DNA of 64,000 nt, from the NCBI GenBank assembly GCA_965200765.1, contig OZ241380.1:62001-126000 (forward strand). Reading direction: 5' to 3'. The notes below the pieces were generated by a model that was not told the DNA's origin, did not search any database, and saw only the letters and a program-made list of their open reading frames with translations. Made by a program: the position numbers and the translations under genes. This document shows, one piece after another, positions 35,589-42,859 of the stretch (its first letter is position 1; each line of letters begins with the position of its first letter). The DNA is from G965200765 sp965200765 (GTDB lineage Bacteria; Pseudomonadota; Gammaproteobacteria; Arenicellales; JAJDZL01).

Positions 35589-36266
35589 ATGAAAGGTAAA
35601 TTTGTCGCTTTTGTTGTATCTAGCCTATTGTTTGCTGGATGTGCATCTGTTGGCAATCAGGCAAACGTAAGAGATTACACGGTTACGATAACCAATGAAA
35701 CATCCAATCTGTTCTTGACTCCAATTCTTGCAGTCGGGCATAGTGAGCGTGCGGAAGACATGTTTCGATTTGGCAAAGTAGCATCTCCCGAACTCCAGGC
35801 TGTTGCAGAAGGTGGCAATATCAAGCCGATGGCAAAACAATTTGAAGGCGAGCATATTGTTGTTGACCCTTACAACGGGTTGCTCGGTCCCGGTCAGTCG
35901 GTCACTTTCAATTTGAATGGAAGCGCAACACGAATGTCTGTAATTGCCATGATTTTGCCAACCAACGACGGATTTGTTGTTCTTGACAACGCACTGATAC
36001 GGGTAGGTGTACAGGAGCTGTATGCCGTTGATGCCGGTACAGAATCAAACACCGAGCATATTACGGGGGGTGGTGAACCAAATACACCCGGGATTCCACA
36101 TGACCCCAGTGGCCAAGCAGATCATGCAGCAACGGGAATCGAGGGGCTAAGCCCGGAGGGCAGTGTGGGGCGTCATCCAGGCATCATTGGTGGAACAGGC
36201 TCAGCATTGAATCCGGCTACGCATGGATGGAAAGGTCCCGTAGCCACAATCAGAATCAGAAATTAG
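35589..36266 (+). CDS. spondin-domain-like exported lipoprotein
   Basis: From ATG 35589 the product starts MKGKFVAFVVSSLLFAGCAS, a lipoprotein signal with the lipidation Cys at residue 18. The following DYTVTITNETSNLFLTPILAVGHS, EDMFRFGKVASPELQAVAEGGN and GLLGPGQSVTF pattern is that of bacterial spondin_N proteins. The C-terminal quarter is Gly/Pro-rich (HITGGGEPNTPGIPHDP). Function unknown; likely envelope-anchored. Confidence 0.75.
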   Translation: MKGKFVAFVVSSLLFAGCASVGNQANVRDYTVTITNETSNLFLTPILAVGHSERAEDMFRFGKVASPELQAVAEGGNIKPMAKQFEGEHIVVDPYNGLLGPGQSVTFNLNGSATRMSVIAMILPTNDGFVVLDNALIRVGVQELYAVDAGTESNTEHITGGGEPNTPGIPHDPSGQADHAATGIEGLSPEGSVGRHPGIIGGTGSALNPATHGWKGPVATIRIRN

Positions 36267-36350
36267 CGGAGAATTTCCTTCACTGCAAGTTGGATTTTTC
36301 GCTTATCATTCAGTTTTCGTATTAACCATTTCATCTTGCGAGAAACTAAC

Positions 36351-37697
36351 ATGGCAATCTCAAGTTCCGCATTGCTGGCACAAGACAGCGACCATTTAAT
36401 ACACCCGCTACATATCAATTCAGCGCACAAGAATGCGCGAATCTGGGTTGAAGGACGGGGTTCAACATTGATTGATTCCGACGGCAAAGAGTACATTGAT
36501 GCTCTTGCAGGTTTGTGGAACAACACGGCCGGACATAGCGCACAGACATTGAAAGATGCAGCAGCTGCACAGTATGAAGCGTTGCCATACGCCTCCGGAT
36601 ATGTCGGCAGTTCCAATGACAAGGCAATTCAACTCGGAAGAAAATTGTCAGAAGTCATGTATCCGAACATTAACCGTTTCTATCTGACTTCCGGCGGCGG
36701 CGAGGCGACTGATTCAGCGATAAAACTGAGCAGATACTACTGGAAGCTTTGCGGTCGTCCCGACAAGACAAAAATAATTTCCCGTATGCTTGGATATCAC
36801 GGGGTTACCTTTGCTGCCATGTGTGCAACCGGAATACCACCTTATTGGCCGATGTTTGAACCGAGGATTCCAGGGTTTTCGTTCATTCCATCGCCATATC
36901 CGTATCGGTATGAATCTTCCGACTCAAGTGTAAGTCAGGGAGTCGCAGCTGCAAATGAACTAGAAAAAGCGATTTTGAAGGAAGGACCGGAAACGGTTGC
37001 AATGTTTATTGCCGAACCTGTTCAGGGTTCCGGAGGAGTCATTCCACCGCAAGATGACTATTTCCCGAGAATCCGGGAAATCTGCGACAAGTATGAAGTG
37101 CTGTTCGTAGTCGACGAAGTAATCACAGGATTTGGTCGTACGGGTCGTCTGTTTGCACTGGACCACTGGGGTGTACAACCTGACATAATCAGCTTTGCCA
37201 AAGCAATAACTTCCGGTTACTTTCCTTTTGGCGGCATCGGCATCAGCGACGAAATCGCTGAAATCATGGACGAGCGGGCAGAACCCTTCATGCATGCATA
37301 TACTTACAGCGCACATCCGATTGGCAGTGCCGTTGCGTTGGCGATGATTGACTTGGTTCAAAGTGAAGATTTTCCAGGTCAGGCTGCCGTGAAAGGAGAA
37401 CGCCTGATAAACAATCTGCGCACTGCTTTGAGCGACCATCCCCATGTTGGAGACATTCGGGGTTTGGGGTTACTTTGCGGTGTTGAGTATGTCAAGGACA
37501 AAGCGACCAAAGAACCGTTTCCTGCAGAAGAAAAGATCGGAGACAAGATTTTGAGTGCGGCGATTGAACGGGGCGTGTTCAGCAGGGTGCGGGGCGATGT
37601 GTTTTGCATTGCACCGCCTATCGTTACTGAAGAATCTGAACTGGACAGACTGACAGCGATATTACGTGCTGCGACGATTGATGTTCTCGGCACTTGA
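36351..37697 (+). CDS. class III omega-aminotransferase
   Basis: A PLP aminotransferase of the beta-alanine/taurine/polyamine:pyruvate type, about 448 residues from ATG 36351. LTSGGGEATDSAIKL binds the PLP phosphate, MLGYHGVTFA stacks on PLP, FVVDEVITGFGRTG holds the PLP-pairing Asp, and the Schiff-base Lys is in SFAKAITSGYFPFGG (about K284). It transfers an amino group from an omega-amine to pyruvate or a keto acid. The substrate cannot be read from the sequence. Confidence 0.92.
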   Translation: MAISSSALLAQDSDHLIHPLHINSAHKNARIWVEGRGSTLIDSDGKEYIDALAGLWNNTAGHSAQTLKDAAAAQYEALPYASGYVGSSNDKAIQLGRKLSEVMYPNINRFYLTSGGGEATDSAIKLSRYYWKLCGRPDKTKIISRMLGYHGVTFAAMCATGIPPYWPMFEPRIPGFSFIPSPYPYRYESSDSSVSQGVAAANELEKAILKEGPETVAMFIAEPVQGSGGVIPPQDDYFPRIREICDKYEVLFVVDEVITGFGRTGRLFALDHWGVQPDIISFAKAITSGYFPFGGIGISDEIAEIMDERAEPFMHAYTYSAHPIGSAVALAMIDLVQSEDFPGQAAVKGERLINNLRTALSDHPHVGDIRGLGLLCGVEYVKDKATKEPFPAEEKIGDKILSAAIERGVFSRVRGDVFCIAPPIVTEESELDRLTAILRAATIDVLGT

Positions 37698-37814
37698 TTG
37701 TGTTGATTCAACTGCAAGGCGATGAAGTAAATTCGTTAATATCCGAGCTGTTGTTGTGATTCTGAAAATTGGCCGTTTTGGCGATTTCAGGACCAAGTGG
37801 CATGATTCAGTTTT

Positions 37815-38342
37815 ATGAATCTGAAATCCTCAATTCGGACAGTGGTTGATTATCCTGTTGAAGGCGTAAGATTTCGCGACATTACAACACTTCTGAAAAA
37901 CCCCGAAGCAGTCAATTACTGTGTTGATCAGTTCCATGGTCGATACAAGGGCAAGAATATTGACAGAATTGCGGTGATTGAAGCGCGCGGTTTTGTATTT
38001 GGCTCTGCTCTGGCTTACCTGCTCAAAGTACCGTTGGTACTAATTCGCAAGCAAGGTAAATTGCCGGCAGAAACAGTAAAAACCAGCTACGAACTTGAAT
38101 ACGGTGAAAGCAGACTTGAGGTACACAAGGATGCGATTGAAGAGTCTGATCGAGTCGTTATTGTGGATGATGTAATTGCTACCGGTGGAACGCTGAACGC
38201 ATCTATTGAATTGGTAGAGTTGCTGGGTGCTTGCACAGTAGAGTGTGCAACAGTCATCGAGCTAATAGACCTTGGTGGTCGAAGTGCAATAGCACCCGTA
38301 TCTTTGTTTAGTCTAACTGCCTATCAAGAAGAAGAAATCTAA
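37815..38342 (+). CDS. apt: adenine phosphoribosyltransferase
   Basis: Salvages adenine to AMP with PRPP. VEGVRFRDITTLLKNP, IEARGFVFGSALAYLLKVPLVLIRKQGKLP and the PRPP motif VVIVDDVIATGGT are diagnostic. Length 175 (E. coli 183). The end of the frame (FSLTAYQEEEI) is normal. It is convergent with silent porin cassette C and shares its terminator. Confidence 0.96.
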   Translation: MNLKSSIRTVVDYPVEGVRFRDITTLLKNPEAVNYCVDQFHGRYKGKNIDRIAVIEARGFVFGSALAYLLKVPLVLIRKQGKLPAETVKTSYELEYGESRLEVHKDAIEESDRVVIVDDVIATGGTLNASIELVELLGACTVECATVIELIDLGGRSAIAPVSLFSLTAYQEEEI

Positions 38343-38394
38343 GGATACTCATCTTCCTTTACTTGGCAGTGGTCCAAGCAGTAGTTTCAGTAAC

Positions 38395-38422
38395 AAAAAA
38401 GGGTGCCGTCAGCACCCTTTTT
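38395..38422. terminator. bidirectional terminator between apt and cassette C
   Basis: Stem GGGTGC/GCACCC, loop CGTCA, with A6 before and T5 after. On the minus strand the sequence from the cassette stop through this hairpin is nearly identical to that of cassette F. Confidence 0.9.
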
Positions 38423-38441
38423 CGTTATTACTAGCAGTGAA

Positions 38442-39296
38442 TTAGAAGTCTACCTTCAATGTCAGTGTAGTTCGTGCATCTATTTTGTTCCCTTCACCAT
38501 CCTTGTCATTGAATAAGCCTTCCAGAATAACAGTGGAGCTACCGCCGAGCGACCTGTACAGACTCAACACAATCGGTGTCGGCTTGCCCGTGGCATCTCT
38601 TTCCTTTGACGCTTGCATCAGGAATCCCATTCCGGTGTCGCCCAGCGAACCACCGACGCCGCCCATGATTGTTCTAGACTTATTGCCGCCGTCAGGCTTG
38701 CTTGTCGCTTGACCGACGTAGGCTCTCATAGAACCGAAAGATACTTCACCCGCAAACGTGGTGTTTGTTGTCTTGGCCTGGTTTTCATTATCACTGTTGG
38801 AGTCATAGGAAACTGCAACCTTGCCCGCTCCGAAGCCGGCACTGGCACCGAACAGCATACGGTCTACGGTCTTGGGATTGCCACTCATTACCGCATCCAA
38901 TTGCAAGTTGACTGGGCCGGTTGAAATCGCATACGAAACCGCTGGGCCGACCCGGTAGCTACCGTATGAATTGCCAAGAAAATAGGAATTGTCTGTAATT
39001 GCGCCGGTGGAGTTGTACTCCGCACCCCAAACACGTCCCATAGTGAGCGTACCGAAGCCGCCAGAGAGCCCCACGTAGGACAAGCGGTTGCCGGCCCCAA
39101 GCGTAGCGGTACTCAGGTCAAGCGCCTCTTCGTAACGGTACACGCCCGACAATCCGTCGGAAATCTCGTTGGAGCCCTTCACACCCCAGCGGGAGCCAGG
39201 AGTATACAGGACGGTATCGCCGGAACTGGACGATATTCCAGCCCGGAACGAGCCGTACCAGGTCGCCTGCGCCAAGACAACTGACGGCGCAGTCAG
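38442..39296 (-). CDS. silent porin cassette C (divergent to the expressed porin)
   Basis: A porin frame lacking start and signal-peptide N-region; in-frame code begins CAA-CTG-ACT-GCG inside the boundary repeat. The mature framework is as in the expressed gene. Loop differences: ISSSSGDTVLYTPG after FRAG, short AVMSGNPKTVDRM, SNSDNENQAK, ATSKPDGGNKS, and FNDKDGEGNKIDA. The C and F copies share the first loop and the 3' end through the terminator. Its 5' edge faces the expressed gene 446 bp away, so the expressed gene's start region lies between inverted boundary repeats. Inversion would express C in frame. Confidence 0.82.
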   Translation of the reverse strand: MTAPSVVLAQATWYGSFRAGISSSSGDTVLYTPGSRWGVKGSNEISDGLSGVYRYEEALDLSTATLGAGNRLSYVGLSGGFGTLTMGRVWGAEYNSTGAITDNSYFLGNSYGSYRVGPAVSYAISTGPVNLQLDAVMSGNPKTVDRMLFGASAGFGAGKVAVSYDSNSDNENQAKTTNTTFAGEVSFGSMRAYVGQATSKPDGGNKSRTIMGGVGGSLGDTGMGFLMQASKERDATGKPTPIVLSLYRSLGGSSTVILEGLFNDKDGEGNKIDARTTLTLKVDF

Positions 39297-39299
39297 TTG
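39278..39299 (-). repeat. porin-cassette boundary repeat, copy C
   Basis: Perfect inverted repeat CAACTGAC / GTCAGTTG with core TGCGCC read on the minus strand, so opposite in orientation to the copy in the expressed gene. Confidence 0.85.
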
Positions 39300-39745
39300 G
39301 TTCGCGAAAGCAAAAAACTGGTAGCCATTACCTAACTAATTGATAACATTAAGAAAAACAGTGAATTTTCATTGATTCGGGTAACCTTGCCAAGGTTGAA
39401 TTCCAAGAAAATTAGAACTTTTATCCTTCTATTCAACCATCAAACAAGGCGAGCTATGCAACTGCACTCCATTCTTTCGGAAGAAATTGCAGAGTGCAAG
39501 GAAGTAAAATTTCTAGTCCATAAGCAAACTGGTGCTTCGGTGAACTCGCTATTCATGTTGCAGAATTGCAACATGAATACGCCTGTATTGCCTTATTGTT
39601 GCATTTCTGATAGTAGAACCACAGGTTTTCAATTATTATTCAGTCGTGAATAGTATTTAAGTTTCAACTGTTCAGTTAACTACAAATTTAAATTTTAGGA
39701 GATTTTCTAATGAAAAAGAAACTACTTGCTCTCGCTCTCGCGGGC
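39300..39745. promoter_or_regulatory. candidate invertible segment: leader, start codon and signal-peptide start of the expressed porin
   Basis: These 446 bp lie between oppositely oriented boundary repeats. They contain a stem-loop with outer arms GCACTC/GAGTGC (39464-39497) around an inner TTCTT-TCGG-AAGAA hairpin, a perfect 12-bp dyad (39551-39578), a weak -10-like TAGTAT at 39651, the AGGAGA ribosome-binding site at 39697-39702 and the first 12 porin codons. A 93-codon TTG-started frame across the region has no ribosome-binding site and I do not accept it. Confidence 0.5.
39551..39578. promoter_or_regulatory. perfect 12-bp dyad upstream of the expressed porin
   Basis: ATTCATGTTGCA-GAAT-TGCAACATGAAT, perfectly symmetric arms with a 4-bp centre, 132 bp before the porin start. 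It could be an operator for a dimeric regulator, an mRNA-leader hairpin or a second recombination site. No copy is seen next to the silent cassettes. Confidence 0.6.
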
Positions 39746-40645
39746 CTACTGACTGCGCCGTCAGTTGTCTTGGCGGAGGCGACTTGGTACGGCTCGTTCC
39801 GGGCTGGCATAAAGACAGCACCTTACAATGGTACAGGTGATGACGAAAAAAATGAGGTTGGAAAACGTACTGCCCTGCATGCCCCCGGCTCCCGCTGGGG
39901 TGTGAAGGGCTCCAACGAGATTTCCGATGGGCTGTCGGGCGTGTACCGCTACGAAGAGGATCTGGACCTGACGAGCGCCACGCTGAGGGCCGGCAACCGC
40001 CTGTCCTACGTAGGGCTATCTGGCGGCTTCGGCACGCTTACCATGGGTCGTGTCTGGGGCGCGGAGTACAACTCCACGGGCGCCATCCTAGACAACTCCT
40101 ACTTTCACGGCAATTCATACGGTAGCTACCGGGTTGGCAACGCGGTTTCGTATGCAATTTCAACCGGTCCGGTCAGCTTGCAATTGGATGCGATCATGAG
40201 CGATAAGCCCAAGAGCATAGACCGAATGCTGTTCGGTGCGAGTGCCGGCTTCGGGGCGGGCAAGGTTGCAGTTTCCTATGACTCCAACAGTGATAGAGCA
40301 GACCAGTCCAAGACGACAAACACCACGTTTGCGGGTGAAGTGTCTTTCGGTTCTATGAGGGTCTACGTCGGTCAAGCGACAAGCAAGAACAGTAGCAACG
40401 TAAAGACTAGAACTATCATGGGCGGCGTTGGTGGTTCACTGGGTGACACCGGAATGGGATTCCTGATGCAGGCAGCAAAGGAGAGAGATGCCATGGGCAA
40501 GCCGACACCGATCTTGTTGAGCTTGTACAGGTCGCTAGGCGGTGGCTCCACTGTTGTTTTGGAAAGCCTATTTAATGACAAGAATGATGGTAATGGCGAA
40601 AAACGGTCAACAACGGCTTCGCTTACGCTGAAAGTCGACTTTTAG
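39710..40645 (+). CDS. expressed porin (only copy with start codon and full signal peptide)
   Basis: A 311-residue outer-membrane porin of the small Gram-negative porin type. AGGAGA lies 7 bases before ATG. The signal peptide MKKKLLALALAGLLTAPSVVLA is followed by the mature EATWYGSF and the C-terminal ...LTLKVDF needed for barrel assembly. It has conserved strands (GSRWGVKGSNEISDGLSGVY, RLSYVGLSGGFGTLTMGRVW) and the longest first loop of all copies (26 residues, rich in Asp/Glu/Lys). The boundary repeat lies over codons 13-20. Expected role: diffusion channel and main surface antigen. Variable loops and silent copies suggest it is the expression site of a variation system. Confidence 0.92.
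   Translation: MKKKLLALALAGLLTAPSVVLAEATWYGSFRAGIKTAPYNGTGDDEKNEVGKRTALHAPGSRWGVKGSNEISDGLSGVYRYEEDLDLTSATLRAGNRLSYVGLSGGFGTLTMGRVWGAEYNSTGAILDNSYFHGNSYGSYRVGNAVSYAISTGPVSLQLDAIMSDKPKSIDRMLFGASAGFGAGKVAVSYDSNSDRADQSKTTNTTFAGEVSFGSMRVYVGQATSKNSSNVKTRTIMGGVGGSLGDTGMGFLMQAAKERDAMGKPTPILLSLYRSLGGGSTVVLESLFNDKNDGNGEKRSTTASLTLKVDF
39746..39767 (+). repeat. porin-cassette boundary repeat, copy in the expressed gene
   Basis: CTACTGAC-TGCGCC-GTCAGTTG, one mismatch from perfect symmetry, placed inside the signal-peptide code. To its left the sequence is unique to this copy; to its right it matches all cassettes. Confidence 0.8.
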
Positions 40646-40670
40646 TTGAAGCTCCACATAATTTAAAGAA

Positions 40671-40698
40671 AGGGGTGCCTTTGGCACCCCTCTTTTTT
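40671..40698. terminator. terminator of the expressed porin, shared with porin remnant E
   Basis: Stem AGGGGTGCC/GGCACCCCT, loop TTT, then C and T6. It is the same GGGTGCC/GGCACCC module found after the silent cassettes. Confidence 0.9.
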
Positions 40699-40715
40699 CT
40701 TTTGAGAAATTGATT

Positions 40716-41360
40716 TTAAAAATCAACTTTTAAAGCAAGTAGCCCAGAGGCTTTTGTATCTCCGGCTACTATGTCTTTTCCTTGAATCTCAAATTTAATT
40801 GAAGTTCCAGTGCCGAGAGCTCTGCTCAGGCCGAGCCCTATGCGTGTGCCTTCAGCCGCATCGTCACCGAATGTTTCTCCTTTCGCAGCATGCAGGCCAT
40901 AGCTTATGCCAGAATCGCCTACTGAGCCGCTCAATCCGTACCAGAGTACTGTTTCCTGCTAGAGTCACCTATCTTATGCCTCGCACCACCAAGGAATCCT
41001 GTAATTGATCCAAATCCGAAGCTTACAGCAACACCGGTTTTAGTGTCTTTAGTAGCCGAATTTCTTTCGTAAGACAAAGCACCTTTGCCCGCACCGAAGT
41101 CAAAAGTTGTACCTAGAAGTGCCATATCAATAGTCTTGTCTCCATCATTCATGACTGCGTCAACTCGCAGACTTACAGCACCAGCATAGGACAAGGCATT
41201 GCCGGTACGGTACGTGCCTAGCCAGTACCCATAGTTAAATATGCTATCTACTAGTGCACCTACGTTGCTGTTTCAAGCACCCAATATTTGACCCATTGTC
41301 AAATTACAAGTGGTGGATAGACTGGCGTGTAAAAGCCCCTCTCCCCCGATTTTGTCTTCT
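40716..41360 (-). pseudogene. degraded, distantly related porin (E)
   Basis: Minus-strand frames retain porin features in order: a remnant LTMGQILGA, a stop (TGA), then VGALVDSIFNYGYWLGTYRTGNALSYAGAV, SLRVDAVMNDGDKTIDMALLG, FDFGAGKGALSYERNS, then a frameshift near 40930 and GSVGDSGISYGLHAAKGE...LLALKVDF. At least one nonsense codon and one frameshift separate the parts, and the boundary repeat and N-terminus are gone. It is clearly more divergent than copies A-F, so it is an older family member decaying inside the array. Confidence 0.8.
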
Positions 41361-41403
41361 ATTTCAGGCAAGAATGCATTGGTAGTATTCAGCTTGAGAT
41401 GAG

Positions 41404-41432
41404 AAAAAAAGGGTGCCGATGGCACCCTTTTT
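41404..41432. terminator. terminator of cassette F
   Basis: Stem GGGTGCC/GGCACCC, loop GAT, flanked by A7 and T5. It works for leftward transcription from cassette F. The flanking sequence matches the cassette C terminator region. Confidence 0.88.
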
Positions 41433-41451
41433 CGTAATTACTAGCAGTGAA

Positions 41452-42333
41452 TTAGAAGTCTACCTTCAATGTCAGAGTAGTTTGCGCATCTATTTTATTT
41501 CCCATATTATTCTTGTTGTTGAATACGCCTTCCAGAATAACAGTGGAACCACCGCCAAGCGACCTGTACAAGCTCAACAAGATCGGTGTTGGCTTGCCCA
41601 TAGCATCTCTTCTCTTTGCTGCCTGCATCAGGAAACCCATTCCAGTGTCGCCCAGTGAACCGCCGACACCGCCCATGATTGTTCTAGCCTTATTGCCACC
41701 GTCCGGCTTGCGGGTCGCTTGACCGACATAGACTCTCATTGAACCGAAAGACACTTCGCCCGCAAGCGTGGTGTTGGTAGTTTTAGGAATCATATCGCCG
41801 TCATCATCTATACCGTCGCTATTGGAATCATAGGAAATCGCAACCTTGCCCGCCCCGAAGCCGGCACTGGCACCGAACAGCATACGGTCTACGGTCTTGT
41901 TATTGTTGACAGGGTTGTCTCTCATTACCGCATCCAATTGCAAGTTGACCGGGCCGGTTGAAATCGCATACGAAACCGCCGGGCCAATTCGGTAGCTACC
42001 GTATGAATTGCCAAGATAGTAGGAACTGTCCAAGATGGCGCCGGTGGAGTTGTATTCCGCGCCCCAAACACGCCCCATGGTGAGTGTACCGAAGCCGCCG
42101 GAAAGCCCTACGTAAGACAGGCGGTTGCCGGCCGCCAGCGTGGCGTTCCTCAGGTCCAATGCCTCTTCATAGCGGTACACAGCCGACAGCCCGTCGGAAA
42201 TCTCGTTAGAGCCCTTCACGCCCCAGCGGGAGAGAGGAGTATACAGGACGGTATTGCCAGAGCTGGACGATATTCCAGCCCGGAACGAGCCGTACCAAGT
42301 CGCCTCCGCCAAGACAACTGACGGCGCAGTCAG
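41452..42333 (-). CDS. silent porin cassette F
   Basis: Porin code entering at LTAPSVVLAEATWYG with no authentic start. An in-frame TTG at 42366 would add LNFDILFSNR, which has no basic N-region and is not a signal-peptide start. Loops: ISSSSGNTVLYTP (shared with C), LSAVYRYEEALDLRNATLA, MRDNPVNNNKTVDRM (NNNKTVDRM shared with A), SNSDGIDDDGDMIPKTTNTT (similar to A), VFNNKNNMGNKIDAQ. This mosaic of matches to different copies is what repeated segmental gene conversion would leave. It is inverted relative to the expressed gene. Confidence 0.82.
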   Translation of the reverse strand: MTAPSVVLAEATWYGSFRAGISSSSGNTVLYTPLSRWGVKGSNEISDGLSAVYRYEEALDLRNATLAAGNRLSYVGLSGGFGTLTMGRVWGAEYNSTGAILDSSYYLGNSYGSYRIGPAVSYAISTGPVNLQLDAVMRDNPVNNNKTVDRMLFGASAGFGAGKVAISYDSNSDGIDDDGDMIPKTTNTTLAGEVSFGSMRVYVGQATRKPDGGNKARTIMGGVGGSLGDTGMGFLMQAAKRRDAMGKPTPILLSLYRSLGGGSTVILEGVFNNKNNMGNKIDAQTTLTLKVDF

Positions 42334-42336
42334 TCG
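42315..42336 (-). repeat. porin-cassette boundary repeat, copy F
   Basis: Minus strand: CGACTGAC-TGCGCC-GTCAGTTG, one mismatch. The outside sequence is the leader of the ParD-nucleotidyltransferase gene, unrelated to other copies. Confidence 0.75.
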
Positions 42337-42409
42337 GTTTGAAAAAAGAATGTCAAAATTTAGCAAAATTTGTTATATTTATGATGTAATTGATAGCGGA
42401 GGTGTCAAT

Positions 42410-42859
42410 ATGAATGTTTCCCTTACCCCCACTCTTGAAGAGTATGTCCGGCGGAAAGTCGAGTCTGGACTGTACAACACTGCCAGTGAAGTTGTCCGAG
42501 AAGCACTTAGGAACTTCATGAATCAGGAACTGAGTGCAAAAAATGCTGTTAAGACGGAGGTACCTGTAAAACAGGAGGTCATTGACAAACTGAAAAGTTT
42601 GGAGCAACCGCTTCGAGAGAAAGGAATCACCTCTCTCTCTTTGTTCGGTTCGGTGGCTCGTGGTCATGGACAGGCCGATAGTGACATAGACATTTTGGTA
42701 GACATTGACCGAAATTCTGATTTTGATATCGTTAATCTAGTGGGTGTTGAAAATTTTCTGGGAGAGCATCTATTCCGAAATGTAGATGTGGTGGTCAAAG
42801 ATAGTGTTAAACCAAGGCTAATAGATTCAATTTTTCGTGATGCGGAGAAAGTATTTTGA
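42410..42859 (+). CDS. ParD-like RHH domain fused to a MntA-type nucleotidyltransferase (antitoxin)
   Basis: A 149-residue protein from ATG 42410, with GGAGGT at 42398-42403. Residues 1-40 (MNVSLTPTLEEYVRRKVESG, then LYNTASEVVREALRNFMNQE) are a ParD/CopG ribbon-helix-helix. Residues about 55-149 are a minimal nucleotidyltransferase with GSVARGHGQADSDIDILVDI (GSx10DxD). MntA antitoxins adenylylate the HEPN toxin; the next gene is HEPN-like and overlaps by 4 bp. The RHH fusion would add direct operator binding, an uncommon layout for MntA, which is usually the nucleotidyltransferase domain alone. Confidence 0.85.
   Translation: MNVSLTPTLEEYVRRKVESGLYNTASEVVREALRNFMNQELSAKNAVKTEVPVKQEVIDKLKSLEQPLREKGITSLSLFGSVARGHGQADSDIDILVDIDRNSDFDIVNLVGVENFLGEHLFRNVDVVVKDSVKPRLIDSIFRDAEKVF

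Noticed and set aside
39372..39653. 93-codon frame in the porin leader
   Set aside because: TTG start without ribosome-binding site, composition unlike a protein, and it crosses two strong dyads. Better explained as regulatory DNA.
26620..42336. Diversity-generating retroelement as source of porin variation
   Set aside because: No reverse transcriptase or template/variable repeat with adenine-specific changes is visible; variation is segmental and spread over loops of full-length cassettes.
41452..42366. Cassette F as an independently expressed porin from TTG 42366
   Set aside because: The added N-terminus LNFDILFSNR lacks the basic residues and hydrophobic core of a signal peptide and has no ribosome-binding site; the outer-membrane protein could not be exported.
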